Origin: Macrocybe gigantea
Taxonomy: Eukaryota > Basidiomycota > Agaricomycetes > Agaricales > Callistosporiaceae
Length of the DNA: 64,000 nt
Assembly (NCBI GenBank): GCA_011319805.1
Contig: SJRY01000229.1
Location: forward strand, 186,001-250,000
Direction of reading: 5' to 3'
Of this stretch, positions 23,954-35,346 are shown in pieces (the first letter of the stretch is position 1; each line of letters begins with the position of its first letter). The notes beneath the pieces are model-generated. The model did no database searches. It was not told the DNA's origin and saw nothing but the letters and a program-made list of their open reading frames with translations. The translations under genes were made by a program, and so were the position numbers.

Positions 23954-24502
23954 TCACGGTAGTTTTTGACCGCACCTGTTGCATACTTTCTCCGAATCCA
24001 TGCTGAAGCATTCATAAGCGCTTGATGATCTTTAGGAGAACAAGAATAATCTGCGCACAATAGGCAGATCAGACCTATTGGAAAAAGGAACTGATCCCAG
24101 AATGACACTCAGCACAAGTTTACTTTGAGAGGGCAGCAAGACACACTATTGCGGTTAAAATGCCGCAGATGCCAAACTTCCGCGTGCTATCATGCATTCC
24201 CCTAGCACAGCGTGCGTACACTTCGCACGATTTTGGTCGGCAAAGATCCCAGTAGTCACGATGGTCGCACATACTTTCGGCATGATACTGTTCACCTAAT
24301 TGTGCTTCCGAGACAGGTTGCTGAGGGGAGGAGGCTGCTGCCATTGTTGAGGTGGCTGCTGAGACCACTGCTGAGGTTGCTGCTGAGACAATTCGGGCTG
24401 CTGCTGAGGCCATTGTTGAGGTTGCTGGCCGCCATATTGAGTAGGATAAGCAGGCGGAGGGGCATTGGGGACTTTTTGCTCTTTGTATTGCTGCTCCGCC
24501 AT
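23954..24502 (-). CDS. BRI3-like small membrane protein with Gln/Pro-rich N-terminus
   Basis: Small two-part protein resembling brain protein I3, a membrane protein of late endosomes and lysosomes in animals; the fungal role is unknown. ATG 24502 begins MAEQQYKEQKVPNAPPPAYP, followed by imperfect QQPQQWxQQ repeats. After splicing (GTATGT donor at about 24267, GCGAAG acceptor) the core reads MYARCARGMHDSTRKFGICG. It continues ILTAI, then FLFPIGLICLFMDSEKVCN and RCGQKLP, with the stop at 23954. The hydrophobic FLFPIGLICLF and the closing CxxC are family hallmarks. Two further introns (donor GTGTGT; donor GTGCGC) were needed and keep the frame. Between the repeats and the core one C is missing from a C4 run (plus GGGG 24325-24328); with five Cs the frame is continuous (PPPPQQPVSEAQLGEQYHAE). 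Confidence 0.72.
24325..24460 (-). repeat. Imperfect Gln/Pro/Trp codon repeat
   Basis: About five imperfect copies of a unit encoding QQPQQWxQQ occur in the first exon of the BRI3-like gene. They are built from CAG/CAA codons with a spaced TGG. This is protein-level low complexity, not a CRISPR or tandem satellite, because units vary in length and code. Confidence 0.6.
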
Positions 24503-24715
24503 GAGGTGCGCAAAGAAGGAGATTCCGGGACATCATTGAAAATACGTCTGAAGTTATAAGGACGCTCACAGCAGTTCCAGAGACATTTCATTGGAGTTTG
24601 TCTGAAACAGCGGATTCTGGATCATTGGTCACGTGCAATACATCAATGTCAATGTCAATGCGCAAAACGCGAACGTTCACCATTTCAATTTCACTTCGCC
24701 ACGACTGGCGTGCTC

Positions 24716-27184
24716 ATGTCCGACGAGGAGTACGAAGTCGGTAAGCTTCAATGGTTTTCGCGCCGTACCCTGTCTCAACAATCTCCTTACCGCACCAGAG
24801 TCAGTAATCCAAGCTCGCTTTGAAAAGAAGCGTGGAAGGAAGTCTGGATACCAATGGGTACGCATACAAGTTGCTGCTCTCTGTCATTGTTAAACTTGTT
24901 AAACATTTTATTCCAGAAATATCGTGTCAGAGTATGTCACCGCGTCAACTTCATTTCTGAGTGCTCATCTCGTGTTGTATTCTAGTGGAAGGGCTATCAA
25001 CCGAGTGATGATACGTGAGCAACATCTTCAATGCTTCAACTAAAGGACTTGAGTATAGCTGAGCAAAATGTCTACAAATAACGTGCGCTATAGATGGGAG
25101 CCCATCGAGTCTTTTAACGGTTCCGAGCAAATGGTCGAATATTTTTGGGAGCGTGCAAACACGAATGGGCGAGACTATCGCGTCGTCAGCCTCTTCCAAC
25201 CTGGGGAAGAGTTTTTTCCAACGGGGCCTCCTCGTGCGTCTCAAGTTATGGATATCTAGCCAATCCTCATGATGCTTGGCTTGGTCTATCTCAGGTCGAA
25301 AAGCAAAACGCAAGTCACAGGAGCCAGATTCCACCATCCATTCATCTTCGTCGCCTCAGAAGCCGAGCACACCCAGGGACAAGCCCGTCGATTCAAAGGA
25401 GGACGCTGGCGTTGATCGGGATGGGGCTGACCGACCTCCTAAACGTCTGAAGTCTGGCCCCGCTGACACAGTACCCCTCCGGTATGTCACTCAGACGCCC
25501 CGGAAAATGGGCGAGTCCAGAAAGCCGGTCGAGACGCCGATACGCATGGGAAGACCTCGTCGCCCGTCCTCAGAAGAAATCGTTCCTGCATCGGACGCCG
25601 AAGACGATTCGATGGATGCCGTTATAGTAGTAGCAAAGCACCCAGCCAGTCGAGATAACTTGAAGCCCTCGCTCTCCATACCTGGAACGAACGGCAACGG
25701 ACCTAATACGAGCAGTGCACAACAATCGGATCCACCGCCAACGTCGGGGCTCGTCCTCCTCCGCCTTCTTCGACGCCCAGCGGTAGTGTCCCGGCCCATC
25801 GAAATCGTGCCGCGAATCCACTAGTCAAGGTTATGGATATCCCCGATCTTGCTGACATGAGTAGCGCTATATCTACTAAGGCACGATTGACGACATCAAC
25901 GTCTGCTGTGAAGAAGGCTCCGATAACGCCATCCAGGACAAAACCAGGCCCTGGTCGTTCTTCAGCCGGCTTTATGAATAAGACTACGAGGTCCTTGTTG
26001 GCTTTCGACAAAGGAAGTCTGAAAACTGTGTCAGGAAAGCACTCGGATGCGAACTCGAATGTCTCCGGCCCTCGTGCAGACAGCCAGAACCTGCCACGAA
26101 ATGACGCAGTGATTAACGAAGTTGTCGACGCTGTAGAAATGAACCAGCCTGGTGCAGACATGGCTCCTCAACCTCTTATTCAGCCCACAGCACAAGAACT
26201 TCTTGACTTAGCTGGATACGAGGCACCAAGTGCACAAGACTTGCCGGATTTTGAAGACACTGAACCCGCTGTAAATGATATAGGACCAAGCAGTGTACCC
26301 AATCAACAGAATGTTCAGGATGAGTAAGTGTTTGTGTCAATGTAGACTTGGTATGCACTCTGATTTGCCTCAGCTTTGTGACAGTGAACCAAGATCTACT
26401 TCCATTGTTAACTTCACCGACTTCAACAACAAACTTGCCAAATGTCACATGGAAAAGGAACACGATTTTTGGACCCCTGTTAGTGTGCTATTCGTCTGTG
26501 TACTTGATGAATTGATTTCCAACCGCAGTTGTAGTGGCCTTGATTCTGACACTTCAAGAGCGACAGATGCTGCGGGTGGGAACAAATCGTTGAGTTTTTT
26601 CCTTTCTTTTCTCTCTATCCCTGGGCTCAGAAAACCATATGCAGGACTTTGCCCATTTCTCTGAATCTTGATTCGACGGTTGCCATTCCTGTTGCATTGG
26701 TCGAAAGTCAGCCCTCGACGTCCAGCACTCAGACAGTTGATTTCATATCGCGAGAGAAGGGTCCCCCCGGAAAATTTTACAATCGAGAGGCCGCACTGTC
26801 ACTGATCAACAGTTTGCGCACGGGCGGTCCCTCTGCCAAGGTAATAGTCAGCCAGGATGCCAGCGATGATCAGAAACGGCACTTCAGTGCTTTACAGTCC
26901 AGACTGTGCACCGGGGACCTCGTATGTGCTATGAGTGTGCCATTTTCTTGCTCTAATCGTGCCTTTTCTTCCTAGTTCATAGCAATGGCGGCGCCGAAGT
27001 TCTTGCGTTTTGCGCATCAAATAGCGCCATTCTTTGTCAGCGTTTGAATCTTCCTGCATCCCTGTCTCAACAACCAGACATCATTATTATGACCACAGTC
27101 ACCATTGAGAATTATTCGGCTTATGCGGACGCGGCCGTCAACGCAGACAATATGCAGTGGTCACAGTACTTGCAAACGATGTAA
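24716..27184 (+). CDS. Chromodomain protein with unidentified C-terminal region
   Basis: A chromodomain opens the protein: MSDEEYEVE joins (intron from 24741) to SVIQARFEKKRGRKSGYQW, then KYRVRWKGYQPSDDTWEPIE and SFNGSEQMVEYFWERA. The aromatic cage (Y, W, W) that reads methyl-lysine, probably H3K9me, is intact. A long disordered, basic middle follows (RKAKRKSQEP; RPPKRLKSG). The C-terminal part includes EKEHDFWTP and AALSLINSLRTGGPSAKV. It may end HSNGGAEVLAFCASNSAILC … NMQWSQYLQTM, stop 27182-27184. The frame breaks at a G4 run (25746-25749); five Gs give TSGARPPPPSSTPSGSV and continuity. A second G4 (26913-26916) has the same effect before the last exon, less surely. No chromoshadow domain was recognised. 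It is not obviously HP1, Chp1 or Chp2. Confidence 0.7.
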
Positions 27185-27268
27185 CTTGCTGTAGTAAATA
27201 TATGTAAATAGTGTGACATGCTCACGAACAGTCACAATCATGACCAGTTACGCGTTTACATTGTTGAC

Positions 27269-30200
27269 ATGCTGCGACGCGTCCCTACGACGAAGGACGG
27301 AAAAGTCGTCGACAAGTTCCAGGATAGCGCACGTCTTAGCAAGCCTTTTAAGACACCTACTTTAACTTCCTCAGTCAATAGAAATCAACCGCAGCGGAAA
27401 CGAAAACGTGTCTCCTACGCCGGTCAAGACGCCGAAAATGACTCCGACGTTGAGAATGCCCAAAGGAAGAAGAAGAAATCCAACAGGGATGGTGAATACA
27501 TGAACGAGGAAGAAATTCTTGCCAATATCAAGCAATTCCCGGTCTATGAACCAAAGCCGTTCGAGCAGGTCGGGTCTCGCAAGTTCTCGCTACCATCGAT
27601 GGTTAAGGAAGGCAAGACAGTACCCTTAACGCCTTCCAATATTTCTCTTGGAATCAGACCTCAAGCCAAGATCATACCTAGACCGCTCCACGATCCGATG
27701 GCCGACCATGCGATAGTGTTGTATGATCCCACTACGGATGACAGAGAGACAGATGAGGAACGAAGAGAAAGAGAGAGGCAAGAGGCGAAGGAGCAGGCAG
27801 CGAGGGATGCCATGGAAAAGACAGCCGGGATGTTCAACCCTCACAAAAATTTGAGAGATCTACTCGGTGAGACGCACAAGCAAGTTAAAGTCGAGAAGGT
27901 CCCTGTCGTCATCGATCCTCGACTGTCCAAAGTACTGAGGCCACATCAGGTGGAGGGTGTTAAGGTACGATGCTGGCATTGTCTGTATTCTGAGAAGCTC
28001 TAATGTCCGGCAGTTCTTGTATAAATGCACCACAGGGATGGTCGTCGAGAATCAATATGGGTGTATCATGGCTGATGAAATGGGTCTCGGAAAGACGCTT
28101 CAGTGCATCGCCTTGATGTGGACTCTTCTCAAGCAATCACCTCGCCCGGGGAAACCTTCCATCGAGAAATGTATTATTGCTTGTCCTTCGAGTTTGGTCA
28201 AAAACTGGGCCAATGAGCTAGGTAATTCGGTTCTTTTGACAATGACATGAGTCAAATTGATTGGGTAAATAGTAAAATGGCTCGGGAAGGATGCCTTGAT
28301 GCCTCTCGCCGTCGACGGTAAGGGGGGAAAGGGGGTTGTTGGCACAAGTTAGCCGTTGGGTTGCAGCCCATGGGAGGAATGTAACGCAACCAGGTTCGCA
28401 TCAGAAATACTCTCTATACAATCACTGACGCCCGCCAAAGTCATGATAGTCTCGTACGAGACTCTTCGTACGCTCACAGACTATTTGGCAAATTGCTCAA
28501 TTGGTCTTTTGCTTTGTGACGAGGGTCACCGTCTGAAGAATTCGGGTTAGTTTGCATCTAATACTTCGTTTGGAACTGCTGTGCGAATTGATTTACCAGA
28601 CTCTCTGACCTTCCAAGCATTGAATGGTTTAAACGTCAAGCGACGCGTCATTCTGACTGGAACTCCCATCCAGGTACCGATTCGCCCTTGGAACACGGTC
28701 GGCCTAAAGCTGACGCTGTACATGCATAGAACGACTTGTCCGAGTACTTTTCATTGCTGAATTTTGCCAACCCAAACTTTCTGGGATCTAAAAATGATTT
28801 CAGAAAGAATTTTGAGAATGCGATTATCCGTGGTCGAGATGCCATGGCGAGCGATATGGTCAAGGCTGAAAGCGAGAAGAAACTTAAAGAACTCGGCGGG
28901 CTTGTCACCAAATTTATCATCCGGCGGACTAATGATCTTTTGTCGAAATATCGTGTGTCGATCGTTCCCGCACCGATGTCTGGCTTTTCCTGACCTCAAT
29001 CACAGTCCCAGTCAAGTATGAACATGTCGTATTCTGCGGTCTTTCGGAGTTTCAGCTATCCCTTTACCACCTGTTCATCACGTCGCCGGAAATCAGGGCT
29101 CTTTTACGAGGCGCAGATTCCCAGCCTCTCAAAGCCATCAACATCCTGAAGAAATTGTGTAACCATCCTGAACTGCTTAATCTTCCAGATGACCTCCGAG
29201 GCTCCGAACGCCTCATTCCTGAGGGATTCATGGGATTTGGAGCAAGTGCGAAAGACAGGGGCCGGAATCAAACTGTGCGTTGCGAATGGAGCGGGAAGTT
29301 CGTTGTGCTGGAGAGGTATGGAATGGTCGTATTCTTTTTCTTAATCTCATGCCACGTATACCAGATTCCTTCACCATCTTCGCACGCACACGAACGACAA
29401 GATCGTCCTCATCAGCAACTACACCCAAACTCTCGACCTTTTCGAAAAATTATGCCGCAGTAAGAAGTATGATTATGAACCCGCATTGATCAACAGAAGT
29501 CTTCACGCTCTGTCTTTCCCTAGATATGGCTACTTCCGACTTGATGGCACGATGAGTATTATCAAGAGGCAAAAACTCGTGGACCAATTTAATAATCCAG
29601 ACGGCAAAGAATTTATCTTCCTACTTAGCAGCAAGGCCGGCGGATGTGGCATCAATCTTATTGGCGCGAACCGTCTGATTCTGTTCGATCCTGGTATGTG
29701 ACTTAGAGGTCTGTTAAAACAGTGGCTAATGTCATGTGGTCAAGACTGGAACCCCGCTGCTGATCAGCAAGCTCTGGCTCGAGTTTGGCGTGATGGTCAG
29801 AAGAAAGAATGTAAGCATTGGATTGTCTCTCAAAATCTGAAACGTTAATTGGTATCGCCTCAGGTTTCGTCTATCGCTTCATTTCAACTGGTACGATCGA
29901 GGAGAAAATCTTCCAAAGACAAGCAAATAAGCAGGCACTTTCGTCAGCCGTTGTTGACGAGAAGGAGGACACTGAACGGCACTTTTCGCTTGATGCGTTG
30001 CGGCAGCTCTTCTCCTTCAACGAGAAGACGCTGTGCGACACGCACGAGACTTTCAAATGCAAGAGGTGCAAAGACGGGAAACAAGTCGTCAAATCTACCG
30101 CTCTGTTGTACGGTGACGCCAGCACGTAAGTCGTCGTGTGAGGAATGATTGGATGCTCAGACGATGACGACAACACAGGTGGAATCATTTCACTAACGCG

Positions 30201-30287
30201 GAGCTTCGCAACAATCATGACGATCTTTTACGCGCCGAAGTCGGACTACCAGAAGTTTCATTCGTTTTCCAATACATCAGTCATTGA
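27269..30287 (+). CDS. RAD54: RAD54 recombination DNA translocase (SNF2 family)
   Basis: Nuclear ATPase that works with Rad51 in homologous recombination. The N-terminus [19 protein letters not shown] is followed by a basic region ([13 protein letters not shown]). SNF2 motifs appear in order: [85 protein letters not shown]. The DEGH box and [13 protein letters not shown] point to Rad54 rather than other SNF2 members. The C-terminal zinc-like motif [11 protein letters not shown] and tail [18 protein letters not shown] fit. Around 28322-28335 the frame breaks. One extra G in each of two G runs (G6 and G5) restores [23 protein letters not shown] 27269 is chosen over 27218, which lies near the neighbouring chromodomain gene's 3' end. 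An ACGCGT box sits at 27250. Confidence 0.93.
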
Positions 30288-30522
30288 GATATCCTCTGTA
30301 GAACATACACATACACATAGCTGTTAGATATGATACCAATACGTTAGACAACTAGTCCGGGAAAACCATCATGTATAGTAGTACACTTTGACAAACGGAA
30401 CACATTGATCGCTAACAAAGTTGGGGCCGTTTGTTACGGACGATGAGAAGCTAGAACGAAATTGAAGGCCAAGCGTTGCAGTATGACAGACGCGCTGACG
30501 ACATTTTCGAGTTTGTATATCG

Positions 30523-31777
30523 TTATTGGATAGCATTCTCCCAGTCGCCCATTCGCCTCCAACCGGGCGAACCTGGACCTTCTCGCCGAGGGACCCAAAA
30601 TATGAAGCCTTGTACCAAGCCTTCATCTCGTCTTCGGTGAACGGACCGAAGGACGCAGACGGTTGCGAGACGGCATCTGAAGCGGCCCAGCGGTACTCAT
30701 ATTTGACATCGGCGGAAGGAGGCTCCCAATTCGAATCAATCCTGCCGGAGGAGCGAACGTCGCGGACGAGTTCCTCGTAGGTTTTAGAATAGACGTCGGT
30801 ATCGCCTAGCGACATGATGTTTGAAGCCAGATAGGTGACATGCTCGATGTCGGATGTGTACTTCGGTTTGTCGCCATTAGTATTATGAACATTGCTCCCG
30901 GTTGGAGCACTGGAAGAGATTCTGGGTCAGGTCCGGGGGTCAAAAGCAAAAGTTTTGCGAGTGCTTACGTTTTGCCTTGCGCCTTGTTCTTCTTGGCTTT
31001 TGAGCCTAGACGTTGGAGGGCCTCGAGCACGGTCTCGCCCTTTTTCAGCATTGCCAGGAGCTCGAGCTCCATCGCGATTTTGCCGCCGCTCTCTTGGAGT
31101 TCCCTTTCCTCTGCCTCCATTTTCTCCCGCTGGATCTTATCCTGTTGTTTCTTTTGACGCCTCGCCTGCTTGATCGCCTTTTCATCTACCCCTTCCATCC
31201 ATCGATCGTGAATGCCATGAGGATCGTACGAGCGGACATAGTTCCCGTCTTCCGTGAACTTGCCTTCCTCCATCTCTTCCCTCAGGTTGAATGACGACAT
31301 CTCGTAACCCATTCCTGCCTTCTTTCTTCTTTCGGCATCGTCTTCGTCCTCCGGTTCATCCTCCTCATCGTCCTCTGAGCCCGACTGCTTGCCGAACTCT
31401 TGTCCTTCAATATCTCCGAGCCAGAGATATTTGTCTTTCTTCTTCACGGGGACGTCCTTCTGTTTGTCCTCGTTCTCTCCGATTGCAAACATGTCATCGT
31501 CCTGCTCCTGATCAGGGCCCTTTCTTCGGCTGAAAACAACACCTTCTTCATCATTGCTAGAATCAGACCCATAGCCTTCGGTCTTTACGCGCCCTTTGCG
31601 GCGGCGGGACGCAGGTTGCTCGAGCGCTGCGTGGACCTCTTCGTCAAAATTGGCGGGGTCTTCGGATGGATCGAGGATTCGTGTCTTTTTTGTCGGTTTG
31701 CCTGCAGACGAGGACGCTACAGGTGCATCGTCTGCTGTGGCAAATTGGGACCGCTTGAGGCTTGAACGCGGATGCAT
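30523..31777 (-). CDS. LIN1: GYF-domain U5 snRNP protein LIN1 (CD2BP2/U5-52K)
   Basis: Assembly factor associated with the U5 snRNP in pre-mRNA splicing. ATG 31777 opens MHPRSSLKRSQFATADDAPV; the open frame extends upstream, but this is the first family-like start. A long acidic region (GSEDDEEDEPEDEDDAERRK) is followed by GYEMSSFNLREEMEEGKFTE and DPHGIHDRWMEGVDEKAIK, conserved in LIN1. A basic coiled coil comes next. After an intron near 30840-30960 the GYF domain reads YEYRWAASDAV, FGPFTEDEMKAWYKASYFG and EKVQVRPVGGEW. The frame then runs out of the family end. One extra G in the minus-strand GGG (plus CCC 30548-30550) gives GEWGDWENAIQ and a stop at 30523, the expected C-terminus. As sequenced, translation would continue past this stop. 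Confidence 0.88.
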
Positions 31778-32000
31778 GATGGGTGGAAGTGAACTGGGAA
31801 ATGTTGCACGTGATACCAATTTGGTGAAATCAATTGGCATGGCCCCCGCAAAATGTCCAGCGTCCGAGACAGGTCTTGTGCGACGACTGATACGGCTATC
31901 TCTGCGTGTCTGATAGCATTAAATGAGCATTCGATATAGATGCGAGCAAGCGTGGAGGTCTTGTTATCATCAAGTAGATCCGTACTCGTGGTCGACATTT
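31778..32000. promoter_or_regulatory. Divergent promoter, LIN1 / PQ-loop transporter
   Basis: This 223 bp interval separates two divergent ATGs. It must hold both core promoters unless upstream noncoding exons exist. No strong TATA box was found. Confidence 0.4.
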
Positions 32001-33857
32001 ATGTCACTTGCTCGGTTTAGGCTTAGCCGTCTCTCTGCTGTAGCCCACGTCCGTCACTTAGCATGTCAAGATGCGTCCACCACCTTCAGCGAACTCTTAG
32101 GATACATCTCAATATTATGTTGGCTCTGCGCTCAGTTTCCGTGAGCATCCATTCGCATCATCGTCATCCTCGCATTCGTCTGACGTAGCACACAAGACAG
32201 GTCGTTAAGAATATCCGCCGCCAATCCTGCGACGGCCTGGCCCTTCCTTTCCTCCTCAACTGGTTTCTCGGTAGGCATTTATAGACCCTCCTCGACGTAA
32301 CACTTTGACCAACACCGCTTTCTCAGGCGACGCCTCTAATCTGATTGGGTGCATCCTCACACATCAACTTCCATTTCAAGTCCGTTCGCTCAGTTTCGCT
32401 GTCAAAGCCATGTTTTTGAATCTCTGTACAGACGTGGCTAGCTGCCTACTTTGTTTGCGTGGACTGTACGCTAGTCGTGCAGTACTTCTACTATGCTCCG
32501 CGCACCAAGGCGTCTTACGATGCCATCACGGCGGCGAACATCCGCCGCATGTCCATCGAACGCGGTGCATCCCGGTATCGTACACTCTCGGCCGTCGCTG
32601 CAAACGTCGCTGCCACGGCCGCCCTCGCGGCCCAGCACGACAACCAATTCGATCTCTTGCGCGGGTGGGAGAGGCCCGGTGAAGAGAGGGCTCGGCCCGC
32701 GTCATCCGCGCACACTTTAAGAGGTTCCGTTGCGGAAGATGACGTGGACGAGCAGTCTCTCGCACTCCTCGCGGAGAGCTTTCATTCGGAACGAGGACAT
32801 GATGTCCGACGGCAACAGTTGTCGTGGAACCCAGAGCGGCAGCGCCGGAGGGCTGGCAGCGCTGGCCCATATTCCACCCTTTCCCATCCACCGATTTCGG
32901 CACCGGCATACGACTCGAGAGGCAGATCGCTGCAACGCGGTGACAGCACCAACGGCCCGGAAGTCATTGCAACAGGCCCGCGGGGCGAAGCTCAGGAGCT
33001 GGCCGCAGAAGCTCAGCTATAGTCTTTCTTGCGGTATGGGCCCTCTTTGGGGTCGGCTCGTTTGTGAACCAGCGGCACACGTCCTCCGGCAGTGCCCAAC
33101 ATGGCACAGTAGTGGGAACAGGCTCTTCATCTAGTTCACCGATACCTGTTTATTCTCTCGATACCTCTCGGGTCTTCGGCATCAGCTTGCGATCGACTTT
33201 TGATGATCCACTCACGCATGACTTGCAATCTCTTCGGTTTGTTTCTGAACGCGTGATCGGCCGCATCTTCGCTTGGATATGCACTACGATGTATATACTT
33301 CGCGTTTGCCGCAGATATGGAAAAATGTGAGCTTCCTTGTCTTTGTTTCTGGTCTGTTCTGACGACCCTTCTCCCAGTATGTCCGGCAATCTGTCGAGGT
33401 CGGTGATGGGTGTTGCCTTTTTTTTTTTTTTGGTTGTTTGACATTAATTGCGCTAGGGCCTTTCCATGTACCTCTTCGTTTTTGCATTCTTGGGCAACAC
33501 ATTTTACGTTGCATCCATATTGACTTCTCCTAGATTACAACTTCCCCAGCCGGCAGCCGAGGAGTTCCTTAGAGAGAGTATCCCGTACGTGATCGCTCCG
33601 ACTTTTGACCGGCTTGCAGACTTAATCACAGCACCACCAGCTATCTCCTTGGAAGCGCGGGGACACTAATGTTTGACGTCACGATTGTCACCCAAGCGTT
33701 TTTGTACAGACGAAAACGCCGCCGACATGGCTCCGTGTACGGAAGGTTGGAAGAGGAATCTGGATTGCTGGCATCCGATGCCTTGATCCGCTCAGCAGAG
33801 TCGGCGGCGTTTCACCGCAGCCATGTTTCCCGAAGTCGAACGTCTGGATTAGACTGA
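32001..33857 (+). CDS. PQ-loop vacuolar (basic) amino acid transporter, YPQ-like
   Basis: Seven-helix PQ-loop protein of the vacuolar/lysosomal membrane. Relatives export cationic amino acids or cystine. The first PQ motif lies in SELLGYISILCWLCAQFPQ, continued by VVKNIRRQSCDGLALPFLL and NWFLGDASNLIGCILTHQL. After TWLAAYFVCVDCTLVVQYFY there is a long hydrophilic insert of about 190 residues (cytosolic, Arg/Ser-rich). The second half contains SERVIGRIFAWICTTMY, then SMYLFVFAFLGNTFYVASI and GGTLMFDVTIVTQAFLYRR. The protein ends SRSRTSGLD. About six introns were followed; the acceptor near 32199 must be CACAAG to keep FPQVV. ATG 32001 is the nearest upstream ATG in frame. A T13 run lies in the intron near 33420. 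Confidence 0.8.
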
Positions 33858-33984
33858 TCGTTAGATGCGCCTTAACTTGTAGTACGAGCACTGTGTATAT
33901 TCTAATCGTTATGACTTGTTGCTCACGTGGTTGCATTCATGAGTCTAGTGACCCTCCACGGTCGGTGCCAGTAGGAACTCTGCC

Positions 33985-35215
33985 ATGCCTCGAGATTCTC
34001 GCCAGAAAGGCCCAAGTAATCATAAGCTCGCCTCTACGACACCGTACCAGCTCGTGCGTTCGTTTGCTGCCCCGCGAAGTCACATCTTCACTCCCCTTCT
34101 CACACCGTTAGCGCTCGTTAGTTTTCGACTACCTCTGCCATCACTGTTATACATCAACCGCTCGTGCTTTCATCAAGGACAGCGCCGTCCGACACCTCGA
34201 TGCCGACGGAGACGAAATAAGGATCGCCTCGACGAGTTCCTCGAACGACCTTTCTGAGGACGTTCTAGCAAATGTAGAACATCGCGAGAGTACGTTCTTG
34301 CATAATGCCAGGCACTCCTCCTGGTATTGACGTCCAAGACCTCTTGCTCAGAGATCCGGTTTCTTATTCTGTCAGGCCGTGTAGATGAGGCCATTGAATT
34401 GCTGAACGAGCAATTCCCGAGCGTGCTCTCTGGTCCCGCCGCCGGACATACCTCCACAACCGCACATCAAGACCAGGATTATGTCGCCGCGACGTCGGTC
34501 GATCCAGCACACTTGCTACTGAACCTCCGCATCCTGTCGTTCATCGAGGCATGTCGCACCGTCCCACTGCCATCTTCACCCACACCCAAGGTGGCGAGCG
34601 AAGCCATGGTCGACCCGCCCCTGCCGCCGATGCAGGAGGCGCAGCTGCTCGACGACCGGTCCTCACAGCAGCAGCTGTCTTTACTTCTCAAAGCACAGAA
34701 GCTGCACGCGCTGGCTAGCAACCTGCCGAACGAGAACGACCGCGCCGTTTATCAGAAGGAACTCAACAACGTCAGTGGTTTGCTTGCGTACAAGGTTCCG
34801 GAGAACAGCTCGATAGCCAAGTACATGAGCCAGGAGAGACGCGAAGCTGTGGCAGAGCAAATCAACAGTGCTATACTCTGTGCGTCTCCTTTCTGGGACG
34901 CTTCTCGCCAGAAACTCACTACCATGCCGAACCATAGATCGAACTGGGGCGCGTTCCGTGTCATCTCTCGAACTGATCACTCGGTATACACTGGCATTGT
35001 GGTCTTTTTCCCACCAACATGGTGTCAAGCCTCGCGGAGGTGTCGTTTTGCCTCCCTCAGGGAGTCTGCCTGACCGGTCTTCGTCGGATACATCCGACAA
35101 AGACCAGCAAGTGAGTAATGTGGGAAATACGTTTCTCGTTTCTTTATTGACATGCCCTGTATTACAGGTCGTGTCCCCCCTCAACTTGCAGCAGTTCCTC
35201 GACTCGAAGCGTTGA
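33985..35215 (+). CDS. LisH-CTLH-CRA domain protein (GID/CTLH ubiquitin ligase family)
   Basis: Likely scaffold subunit of the GID/CTLH E3 ligase, like Gid8 or the C-terminal part of RanBPM/Gid1. MPRDSRQKGPSNHK opens the protein. An intron with donor GTTCGT (34063) joins LV to LFDYLCHHCYTSTARAFI, the LisH motif. The next exon gives DADGDEIRIASTSSS and EDVLANVEHRE. A second intron leads into CTLH: IRFLILSGRVDEAIELLNEQ. The LLNLRILSFIEACRTV segment and the linker with many Pro/Ser belong to the CRA region. Later exons have LNNVSGLLAYKVPE, SMSQE-like YMSQERREAVAEQINSAIL and SSLELITRYTLALWSF. The last exon closes NLQQFLDSKR. No SPRY domain was seen upstream, which argues against a full RanBPM. 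Confidence 0.75.
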
Positions 35216-35346
35216 TACGCTCGCATACCCCCACGCCTCAGAAGTGGGACCGCTTTTTTTGTATCCTCTTTGCATCAGCACTACGTTGCACCAACACAAC
35301 ATCACGTTATGAGTATCCGTTGCATTTGAATAATCATGTCTCCATG

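Noticed and set aside
23797..24108. A 103-codon minus-strand ORF as a separate gene
   Set aside because: Only its FLFPIGLICL part is coding, as an exon of the BRI3-like gene. The rest is intron and 3' sequence.
24296..24502. CAG/CAA repeat units that look like a short direct-repeat array
   Set aside because: Units vary and encode a Gln/Pro/Trp-rich protein segment. There are no constant repeats with unique spacers, so it is not CRISPR or a satellite.
25480..26170. Minus-strand open frames opposite the chromodomain gene
   Set aside because: They are mirror frames of a low-complexity coding region and have no splice or family support.
27218..27268. Upstream ATG 27218 as the RAD54 start
   Set aside because: It adds 17 residues unlike the family and lies 33 bp after the previous stop. 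ATG 27269 gives the usual MLRR start.
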